Of a stretch of DNA of 7,150 bases, positions 1 through 4,364 are shown one piece after another. Below the pieces are notes generated by a model. That model did not search any database, was not told where the DNA came from, and worked only from the letters and a program-made list of their open reading frames with translations. The number at the start of each line of letters is the position of its first letter. Within the stretch, counting starts at the first letter, position 1. Position numbers and translations under genes: made by a program. This DNA is from Candidatus Vogelbacteria bacterium (lineage in GTDB: Bacteria > Patescibacteriota > Minisyncoccia > Phycocordibacterales > XYD1-FULL-46-19), in NCBI GenBank assembly GCA_903825615.1, contig CAIKBK010000051.1, positions 1 to 7,150 on the forward strand, written 5' to 3'.

Positions 1-113
1 ATCTCCGGATCAAAGGTTGCTGGGCACCTCCCCGAAGCTTAATGCAGCCAAGCCACATCCTTCATCGTTACTTAGAGTCAAGGCATCCACCCTGCGCTCT
101 TAATTTCCTATTA
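1..113 (-). rRNA. rrl: 23S ribosomal RNA, 5' end (partial)
   Basis: Read on the minus strand, this is the 5' end of large-subunit rRNA. The conserved block GGTGGATGCCTTG lies at 91-79, followed by GATGAAGGATGTG (65-53), a GCATTAAGCTTCGGGGAG block and AACCTTTGATCCGGAGAT at the window edge. These match the start of bacterial 23S (helices near the 5' terminus) in order and spacing. The mature 5' end is estimated at about 113 by analogy with E. coli, where GGTGGATGCC begins near nucleotide 23, so it is uncertain by several bases. The rest of the gene lies beyond the left edge. No 16S or tRNA gene lies upstream of it in this window. Confidence 0.96.
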
Positions 114-120
114 GGAAATT
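102..120. repeat. Perfect 19-bp palindrome at the 23S 5' junction
   Basis: AATTTCCTATTAGGAAATT is a perfect inverted repeat: nine-base arms around one central base. It straddles the predicted mature 5' end of 23S. In RNA it would form a local AT-rich hairpin of about seven pairs. Such a hairpin could guide 5' processing, or it could compete with pairing of the 23S 5' and 3' ends. Its role is inferred from position only. Confidence 0.6.
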
Positions 121-217
121 TGAAAACCATTTTTTGCCCCGCTTGAAGACGGGGTAAAGTTTTCGTTTTTGTTTTTTCTGTGATTACAATTTTTTACCTG
201 TTTCCACCTCCAATACC

Positions 218-246
218 TTAAAGACCCCAATTCCACTCTCGTGGAA
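218..246 (-). promoter_or_regulatory. boxB-like hairpin and boxA-like rRNA antitermination signal
   Basis: On the minus strand, a UUCCAC-GAGA-GUGGAA hairpin (246-231) is followed by GGGGTCTTTAAGGTA. Its core, TCTTTAA (224-218), matches seven bases of the rrn boxA consensus (TGCTCTTTAACA). The hairpin-then-boxA order is that of known bacterial rRNA leaders, where NusB/S10 bind boxA and make RNA polymerase resistant to termination. The match is partial (flanking GC and ACA are not conserved), so this is a candidate. Confidence 0.4.
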
Positions 247-298
247 AGATCGGGTACGTGGTGGCATTCAATTGACAAGGTGTCAGGAATTCTGGATT

Positions 299-322
299 AA
301 AAAAACCGCTTTCTTCAAGCGG
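299..322 (-). terminator. Intrinsic-terminator-like hairpin inside the 23S leader
   Basis: On the minus strand CCGCTT-GAAGA-AAGCGG is followed immediately by seven T (305-299): a six-pair stem, a five-base loop and a U run. It lies about 75-100 bases downstream of the predicted transcription start and before 23S. It could end a short transcript of about 100 nt, act as an attenuator in the rRNA leader, or be overridden by antitermination. Its 5' strand and loop can instead pair with bases 138-149. Confidence 0.6.
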
Positions 323-403
323 GATTTGGAGCCAGCTCAAAACTCGAGCTACTCTTTCCGCTTGGTTTTTGCTGTTCTTTTACTATTCATACTGACAGGC
401 TCC

Positions 404-431
404 ATTATATAGAAAAAAAACCCGCCGTCAA
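404..431 (-). promoter_or_regulatory. Promoter for the 23S transcription unit
   Basis: On the minus strand, -35 TTGACG (431-426) and -10 TATAAT (409-404) are separated by 16 bp. This is the closest sigma70-type match seen in the window, as expected for rRNA. The -35 box is part of the 3' arm of the upstream gene's terminator and the spacer contains that terminator's T run, so the two signals are superimposed. Transcription should start near 396-399. Confidence 0.7.
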
Positions 432-452
432 GGTGAGAACCTTGACGGCGGG
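413..452 (-). terminator. Strong intrinsic terminator of the MscS-like gene
   Basis: A perfect 14-bp GC-rich stem (421-434 with 439-452) has a four-base loop. On the minus strand it is followed by eight T (420-413), a textbook intrinsic terminator. It lies about 40 bases past the stop codon of the MscS-like gene. The promoter of the 23S unit starts inside its 3' arm. Confidence 0.9.
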
Positions 453-491
453 TTGGCCATAGTCTAGGCCATTTAATTAATCAATTTTAGA

Positions 492-1178
492 CTAGTCGCG
501 ACGGGAAATTTCACCACGAACTTTACTGATGAAGTTTTGGGCCGCATCCTTGCCACCCAAACCGAAGGAGAGACCAACGGCAATGGTAATAGTAGCGACA
601 ATACCAGTCATGAAGATTTGCAAGAAGGGACCCATCATGCCGAGTTGCTCCAGCGCCATCACCACAGCAAAAATCCAAATCATCCACTTGGTAATACCGC
701 CAAAAAGCTCAGCGGAAGAAACCGTGGCGGCACGAGCCGAAGCGACAACGATCTTCTGCAGCACATCAGCCATAATAGCGGCAATAATTAAGATGATGGT
801 CGCAATAATAACACGTGGGATATAACCCAAAACTTGTTGCAAGAAAACATTAACCTGATTCAATTGTAGGACATCAAGGGCCGCTACCAAGAAACCAAGA
901 ATAATGAACCACTTGACCAAGGTGCCCAAGAAAAGACCGCTGTCCAAACGATAACCAGCACGCTGGATTAAGACATGCAGATCAAGCTTCTCAAGAACCT
1001 TGTCGATTTTAAGAGTGCGGACCAACTTCGCAATCCACATCCCCACAGCCTCGCCGACAACCCAACCGACGACAAAGAGGATAATAGCAATAATAATATT
1101 AGGAACGAAGGCAACCATACCTCCAGCTAGGTTCTGGAAGGAACTAGATAGCGCCTGACTCCAAGTTTCGATTAACAT
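492..1178 (-). CDS. MscS-like small membrane protein (conserved TM-helix family)
   Basis: This is a 228-aa, very hydrophobic protein. Five membrane segments are apparent at about residues 23-48, 80-104, 112-138, 157-178 and 182-207. The last runs into GLSFGLGGKDAAQNF (202-216). This Gly/Ala-rich stretch resembles the pore-lining helix and kink of MscS-type mechanosensitive channels. The chain ends some 12 residues later with a basic tail, so the cytoplasmic beta and alpha/beta domains of true MscS are absent. It fits the TM-helix/CmpX-like proteins related to MscS, so a channel or envelope-stress role is likely but unproven. It is a single-gene unit: an extended -10 element at 1241-1251 precedes it and a strong terminator follows. 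The ATG start has an AT-rich leader of about 55 nt with no clear Shine-Dalgarno. Confidence 0.8.
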   Translation of the reverse strand: MLIETWSQALSSSFQNLAGGMVAFVPNIIIAIILFVVGWVVGEAVGMWIAKLVRTLKIDKVLEKLDLHVLIQRAGYRLDSGLFLGTLVKWFIILGFLVAALDVLQLNQVNVFLQQVLGYIPRVIIATIILIIAAIMADVLQKIVVASARAATVSSAELFGGITKWMIWIFAVVMALEQLGMMGPFLQIFMTGIVATITIAVGLSFGLGGKDAAQNFISKVRGEISRRD

Positions 1179-1240
1179 AATAAAAATTTAAAACTAATAA
1201 TAAATAATAATGACCTTTTATTTAATAGTCGACAATGTCC

Positions 1241-1251
1241 AGTTTAGCACA
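1241..1251 (-). promoter_or_regulatory. Extended -10 promoter of the MscS-like gene
   Basis: The minus strand reads TGTGCTAAACT. A TGn extension sits directly before the -10 hexamer TAAACT (1246-1241). The same 11 bases occur in front of rplJ (3075-3065), where a good -35 accompanies them. No convincing -35 is visible here. A small palindrome, ACCCAGTGGGT (1271-1281), lies just upstream of where the -35 would be and could be an operator. Confidence 0.55.
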
Positions 1252-1317
1252 AAAAACCACAAAATTCACCACCCAGTGGGTTAATTTTGGGGAAAAAATA
1301 GCTAAAAAATGGCTTAT

Positions 1318-1941
1318 TTAAGAGTTTAGGCGATCAATTAGACACTTATGAGGAAAATCCATAATATCACGAACAAAACGATCGCTCGAGGTGAGGCGAA
1401 AGAGGTATTCCCTAGTATCTAAAATGGCATAAGTTAATTCGCGACCAATCTCCGATTCAATAATAGAAATGATATTTTCAATCGACGTGCGGCGCAGATC
1501 ATCTCCAACGACCAAGATATCGGCTCGTGTCCCCCCTTCTTGTACGAAGAGTCCCGAGAGAATAACCATCTTCACTTTGCCACAATTCTTAAAACGCTCA
1601 GCCAAATCCTCGCGCCCCGCCAAGAAGTCGGTATTAAATATTGAGTGCAAATGTTCAACAAAGAAGAAGTCCGGGTTAAGTTGCCACACATTTTTCTTGA
1701 CAAGAGATTTTTTGTTTTTCTTCTTGAGAGAACCAGTCTCGGGAGCAACAATGGCCAGTTTCTTAACCGCAATAAAGCCAATTTCTTCAAGTAAGCTAAT
1801 TTCGCGTTTGGCCGCGCCAGTGCTGATCTTAGTACGCTTGGTGGCATCAGACAAAGAAAAATAGAGATTAGGGTTAAATAAAAAGAGACGCATTAACTTG
1901 ACTCGTTCTTTACTGCCAAACAGTTTTGGTAAGATTTCCAT
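1318..1941 (-). CDS. Winged-helix regulator with degenerate nucleotidyltransferase-like domain
   Basis: This 207-aa soluble protein has an N-terminal region (about 9-58) that reads as a winged helix-turn-helix. Its helices around KERVKLMRLFLFNP and FSLSDATKRT are followed by a recognition helix at about 40-52. A basic linker (73-83, Lys-rich) leads to a second domain (about 115-190). There, VKMVILSGLF and ADILVVGDD (140-148) resemble the first strands of MNT-type nucleotidyltransferases. Such enzymes usually carry a GS...DxD core; here Asp141 is present but residue 143 is Leu, so catalysis is doubtful and a sensor role is more likely. A possible -10, TATAAG, lies at 1971-1966 without a good -35. 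It sits between the rplL terminator and the MscS-like gene. DNA binding is likely; targets are unknown. Confidence 0.7.
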   Translation of the reverse strand: MEILPKLFGSKERVKLMRLFLFNPNLYFSLSDATKRTKISTGAAKREISLLEEIGFIAVKKLAIVAPETGSLKKKNKKSLVKKNVWQLNPDFFFVEHLHSIFNTDFLAGREDLAERFKNCGKVKMVILSGLFVQEGGTRADILVVGDDLRRTSIENIISIIESEIGRELTYAILDTREYLFRLTSSDRFVRDIMDFPHKCLIDRLNS

Positions 1942-1983
1942 ACCATTAAGCTACCAAGCTTTGACCTTATAGTCAAACGTAAG

Positions 1984-2007
1984 AAAACCCCTCATCGGAG
2001 GGGTTTT
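1984..2007 (-). terminator. Intrinsic terminator after rplL
   Basis: AAAACCCCTC-ATCG-GAGGGGTTTT forms a perfect 10-bp stem with a four-base loop. On the minus strand it ends GGGGTTTTCTT. It begins about 32 bases past the rplL stop codon and separates the ribosomal operon from the regulator gene. The symmetric A/T flanks would allow it to work on both strands. Confidence 0.88.
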
Positions 2008-2039
2008 CTGTGTTGTTTAGTTGAGCAATCTGAGTTCTT

Positions 2040-2432
2040 TTACTTAACTTCAACTTTACCGCCAGCGGCCTCCACGGCAGCCTTGAGTTCGTCAGCCTCG
2101 CCTTTCTTGGCTTCAGCTTTAAGTACGGACGGGGCAGCATCGACAAGATCCTTAGCCTCCTTCAAACCGAGACCCAGCTTATCTTTGATTGCCTTAATGA
2201 CTTGAACTTTCTGCTCACCCGCGGCCGTAAGAGTAACAGTGAAGCTATCCTTAACTTCAGCCGCTTCGGCGACAGCGCCACCAGCCACAACTGTTGCTTG
2301 AGCGGAGACACCAAACTTCTCTTCTAATAATTTAACCAATTCGTGAAGTTCGAGCACGGTCATAGCCTCAACTTGATCAACAAGGGCCTTGAATTTGGCC
2401 GGAACCGCAACAACTTTCTTTTCTTCTTCCAT
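2040..2432 (-). CDS. rplL: 50S ribosomal protein L7/L12
   Basis: This 130-aa acidic protein is slightly longer than the E. coli protein (about 120 aa). The N-terminal dimerisation region (about 10-45; [19 protein letters not shown]) anchors dimers to the C-terminal helix of L10. An Ala/Val-rich hinge follows (about 46-60). The C-terminal domain (about 62-130) has the family core [20 protein letters not shown] and ends with GGKVEVK. This domain recruits and activates the GTPase translation factors (EF-Tu, EF-G, IF2) at the ribosomal stalk. It follows rplJ after a 38-bp AT-rich spacer without a visible Shine-Dalgarno, and a terminator closes the operon. The usual neighbour rpoB is not downstream. 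The identification is secure. Confidence 0.98.
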   Translation of the reverse strand: MEEEKKVVAVPAKFKALVDQVEAMTVLELHELVKLLEEKFGVSAQATVVAGGAVAEAAEVKDSFTVTLTAAGEQKVQVIKAIKDKLGLGLKEAKDLVDAAPSVLKAEAKKGEADELKAAVEAAGGKVEVK

Positions 2433-2470
2433 AATATTTATTTAATAATTTTAATTTTTAATTTTTTAAC

Positions 2471-2971
2471 CTAGGCACCAACTTCTTCTTTCTTCTTAGC
2501 AATGGTGTCAAGACCAATCACTAAACCTTGAATTGGAGAGTTGATAACATTCAAGAACTGGGCATATAAGACTTCGCGGCTTGGAATCTTGGCCAAGGTT
2601 AGCATTTTCTCCGCGGGGGCAAAAGCTCCTTCAAAAACACCGCCAATGATTTTTATGACCTCCGCGTTCTTTTTGTGGAAATCATAGATCTCTTTAATTG
2701 GAGCGAGGGCATCTTCACCGTAAGCGATTGCCACTTCGCCATCAAGCTCGGGCATCTCCCCTTCAATCTTCGCCTTGTCAAAAGCGCGACGAATTAGAGT
2801 TTTTTTGGCGACATAATAGCCCATACCCTTAGACTGCAAGAGACGACGAAGTTCATTGATCCCTGCCACTGTTAGACCATGGAAGTTTACAAAGACGAGC
2901 GACTTACCCTTCTTAATAATGTCTTCCACTTTACCAACTATTTCTATCTTTTTTTCTTTGGTAATTGCCAT
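2471..2971 (-). CDS. rplJ: 50S ribosomal protein L10
   Basis: This 166-aa protein has the normal family length. The N-terminal rRNA-binding part carries the typical motifs: VFVNFHGLTVAGINELRRLL (26-45), then a YYVAKKTLIRRAF stretch and GEVAIAYGED. A helical C-terminal tail (about 135-166, ending in a KKKEE stretch) would hold the L7/L12 dimers. L10 forms the base of the ribosomal stalk on 23S rRNA. In many bacteria the L10-L12 complex also represses its own operon by binding the rplJ leader. A structured leader precedes the gene here, so such feedback is plausible. It is the first gene of a two-gene operon with rplL. The usual upstream partners rplK-rplA are replaced by an unrelated envelope cluster. 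The ATG start is preceded by U/A-rich sequence and no clear Shine-Dalgarno. Confidence 0.98.
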   Translation of the reverse strand: MAITKEKKIEIVGKVEDIIKKGKSLVFVNFHGLTVAGINELRRLLQSKGMGYYVAKKTLIRRAFDKAKIEGEMPELDGEVAIAYGEDALAPIKEIYDFHKKNAEVIKIIGGVFEGAFAPAEKMLTLAKIPSREVLYAQFLNVINSPIQGLVIGLDTIAKKKEEVGA

Positions 2972-2980
2972 AAATTTGAA

Positions 2981-3058
2981 TAAAAAATAACGGCTAAATA
3001 ACCGTGTTTCGACCTCCAGAGGGTTTATCCATTATTGGGACCTCCTTCTACGATTAAT
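2981..3058 (-). promoter_or_regulatory. rplJ leader with probable attenuator hairpin
   Basis: The leader runs from the predicted start (about 3058) toward the rplJ ATG. The heptamer GGAGGTC occurs twice (3045-3039 and 3017-3011), and the CCCTC between them (3023-3019) can pair with either copy. Downstream, ACGGTT-ATTT-AGCCGT (3005-2990) forms a six-pair hairpin including one G-U, followed by TATTTTTTATT, which looks like a terminator. L10-leader RNAs bound by the L10-L12 complex are known upstream of rplJ in other bacteria, including attenuation in B. subtilis. Membership in that family is inferred from position and architecture. Confidence 0.55.
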
Positions 3059-3064
3059 GATCCT

Positions 3065-3092
3065 AGTTTAGCACAGATTTAAGAAAGGTCAA
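3065..3092 (-). promoter_or_regulatory. Promoter of the rplJ-rplL operon
   Basis: On the minus strand, -35 TTGACC (3092-3087), a 16-bp spacer, and an extended -10 TGCTAAACT ending at 3065. The 11-base string TGTGCTAAACT is shared with the MscS-like gene. The -35 begins at the base directly after the TAA stop of the 52-aa membrane protein gene. No terminator separates the two units, so read-through from the envelope cluster is possible. Confidence 0.65.
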
Positions 3093-3251
3093 TTACTGAT
3101 TGTCCGCCTTCTGGCCAGCTAGATAATTCTCGGGTGGAACAGTATTATCTTCTCCATAATATTGACTTAAATACAAAAAACCCAGGGCCAACAAAATCAC
3201 AATGATAAAACCGGCGATCATTCGCCAAAAACTATTATTTAAATATTGCAT
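3093..3251 (-). CDS. Small single-TM membrane protein (52 aa)
   Basis: This short ORF encodes 52 residues starting MQYLNNSFWRMIAG. A single hydrophobic segment (about residues 9-28, rich in Ile, Leu and Phe) is followed by a polar acidic tail (EDNTVPPEN) ending in ADNQ. Its ATG lies 17 bases inside the end of the HhH-PKD gene in another frame, so translation may be coupled. Its stop codon directly abuts the -35 of the rplJ promoter, which bounds the gene tightly. The TM segment, overlap and fit between neighbours favour a real gene. I recognise no family. It may be a membrane partner for the secreted proteins of this cluster, which is inference only. Confidence 0.6.
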   Translation of the reverse strand: MQYLNNSFWRMIAGFIIVILLALGFLYLSQYYGEDNTVPPENYLAGQKADNQ

Positions 3252-4335
3252 TTTTTATTCTTTCAAACCAACTCGGTTCTTTGTCTAATATTACCACAGT
3301 CTTGGCCTCCCCCGCGAGAGCTGGGCTAGTTTCAGTCCCTTGGGATAAAGTCTCAGGAAACTTACTCGCTATTTGCTGTTTTAACTCCACCACTTGTTTT
3401 TTTAATTCGGCTACCTTCTGTTGATTGTCGGCACTTAGCAGGCTCGCGCCACTCACCACTCCCCCGTCAGGGTAAGTGAGAATGATCTCTTGGATATTTT
3501 GGTCAATCAAACCAATGACCCTAAGCGGAATTTTTATCGCTGACTTGGGACTAATAATAGTATCGAGCGGAAAAACATATTTTTTATCCCCCGCCTGCAA
3601 ACTCCAACTATTAAGATTCTGTTCCTTATCGCTATTATCAGTGATCTCAATAAAGCCCGTCGCCAGATCCACGGCGGTAATCTTAACATTAGCTTCGGTA
3701 ACCAAGACTGTCGTTCGAGCCACCGCCTCTTCTTCATTGTCAATAGAAGCATTAAGCACTACATTATAGCGACCAGGGAATTGATAGGTATGATAAACCT
3801 TTACTCCGAGAGCGCTCGTCCCATCGCCAAAACTCCAATTAAGATAATTTACATTTTTACCTTTTTTATTTTGCGTCGCTGAGAATAAAATCGGTGTTCG
3901 CACGGTAGCCAGACGTTCCCGCCCCGCTCCAATCTTAAGCGATTCTTTTTGATAATCACTGACAGTAGTTTCTCCGGTATGGGCCGATGATTCTTCCAAA
4001 TTTGAATTACCATTACTACCAGACGACTGGTCACCTATTGCTTCATTCGAGTTTGAATTATCTGAAGCTGAAGTACCAGAACCAACCGTGATTTGGTCCT
4101 TCATTTTTAAAAAAGTCACATCGCCAATTCCACTAACATTTTTTATTTCTTCGATCGTTTTAAAAGGGCCATTGGTGTTCCGATAATCAATAATCTTGCC
4201 GGCAATCGCGGGACCCACCCCCGTAATACCCTCATCCAACTCAGCTAGGCTCGCCGTATTGATATTAACAGTGGCCAAGACCAAGGATGGGGTCATGAGC
4301 AAAACAAGAAGAATTGCTAAAATTATTTTTTTCAT
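3235..4335 (-). CDS. Secreted ComEA-type HhH protein with PKD and lamin-tail-like domains
   Basis: This 366-aa protein has a signal peptide (1-21: MKK, hydrophobic core, cut near VLA-T). Residues 22-84 are a ComEA-type double helix-hairpin-helix: VNINTASLAEL, ITGVGPAIAGKII, FKTIEEIKNVSGIG. This unit binds duplex DNA in competence proteins. A Ser/Asn/Gly-rich linker (about 85-125) follows, then a PKD-type beta domain (about 138-213) with its WSFGDGTSALG and YHTYQFPGRYNVVL signatures. A lamin-tail-like beta domain (about 215-300; GFIEITDNSD, LNSWSL) comes next, then a short heptad-like helix (304-324) and an amphipathic tail. It probably acts outside the membrane, perhaps binding DNA at the surface. 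It lies 29 bp after the hydrolase gene and overlaps the 52-aa gene. The ATG start is forced by the signal peptide; there is no clear Shine-Dalgarno. The HhH and PKD calls are strong, the lamin-tail-like call moderate. Confidence 0.85.
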   Translation of the reverse strand: MKKIILAILLVLLMTPSLVLATVNINTASLAELDEGITGVGPAIAGKIIDYRNTNGPFKTIEEIKNVSGIGDVTFLKMKDQITVGSGTSASDNSNSNEAIGDQSSGSNGNSNLEESSAHTGETTVSDYQKESLKIGAGRERLATVRTPILFSATQNKKGKNVNYLNWSFGDGTSALGVKVYHTYQFPGRYNVVLNASIDNEEEAVARTTVLVTEANVKITAVDLATGFIEITDNSDKEQNLNSWSLQAGDKKYVFPLDTIISPKSAIKIPLRVIGLIDQNIQEIILTYPDGGVVSGASLLSADNQQKVAELKKQVVELKQQIASKFPETLSQGTETSPALAGEAKTVVILDKEPSWFERIKNAIFK

Positions 4336-4364
4336 TTTTAATATTTAAAATTTATAAAAAACTT

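Larger units (their letters stand above)
138..323 (-). repeat. 12-bp long-range inverted repeat in the 23S leader
   Basis: CCCGCTTGAAGA at 138-149 is the exact reverse complement of TCTTCAAGCGGG at 312-323, with 162 bases between the arms. In the leader RNA the two 12-mers could form a perfect helix. Each arm also belongs to a local hairpin: the upstream arm supplies the 5' strand and loop of the terminator-like hairpin at 299-322, and the downstream arm supplies the loop and 3' strand of the CCCCG/CGGGG hairpin next to 23S. Local and long-range folds therefore exclude each other. The repeat is seen directly; a switching or processing role is inferred. Confidence 0.65.
114..398 (-). promoter_or_regulatory. 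Structured pre-23S leader region
   Basis: This roughly 280-base stretch between the promoter at 404-431 and 23S contains no ORF, tRNA or 16S sequence. In transcription order it holds a hairpin with AGCTC/GAGCT arms (350-334), a terminator-like hairpin with a run of seven U (322-299), a TGACA-CCT-TGTCA hairpin, a UUCCAC-GAGA-GUGGAA hairpin (246-231), a boxA-like TCTTTAA (224-218), a CCCCG/CGGGG hairpin near 154-137, and the palindrome at the 23S start. A 7-bp inverted repeat, TGGAGCC/GGCTCCA (327-333 and 398-404), also brackets its 5' part, but one arm overlaps the likely start site. The density of inverted repeats suggests a processed, regulated rRNA leader. I do not recognise it as a known RNA family. 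Confidence 0.6.

Noticed and set aside
197..287. Plus-strand segment that faintly resembles 5S rRNA (CCTG/CAGG ends, ACCCCAATTCC...GTGGAAAGA core)
   Set aside because: It is only 91 nt, lacks the conserved CCGAACTCAGAAGTGAAA core and the loop E half, and runs opposite to 23S. The similarity comes from a hairpin in the leader.
299..400. T-box riboswitch upstream of 23S, prompted by GGAAAGAGTAG next to a terminator
   Set aside because: There is no UGGN antiterminator bulge, no stem I with a specifier loop, and no aminoacyl-tRNA-related gene downstream.
327..404. tRNA-like arrangement: a 7-bp TGGAGCC/GGCTCCA pair with an adjacent 5-bp stem and 7-base loop at the T-arm position
   Set aside because: The loop reads GAGTTTT, not the TTCRANY of a T-loop. 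There is no proper D-arm or anticodon stem, and the 5' arm overlaps the -10 box so it would not be fully transcribed.
455..470. GGCC...GGCC inverted repeat between the MscS-like stop codon and the terminator
   Set aside because: The stem is only four pairs with an eight-base loop and is overshadowed by the adjacent 14-bp terminator.
529..825. Plus-strand ORFs inside the MscS-like gene
   Set aside because: They are antisense shadows of a well-supported membrane protein, with unlikely composition and no start signals.
1469..1864. Plus-strand ORF of 131 codons opposite the regulator gene
   Set aside because: It is fully contained in the antisense of the winged-helix gene, with Ser/Lys/Arg-rich content and no domain or promoter.
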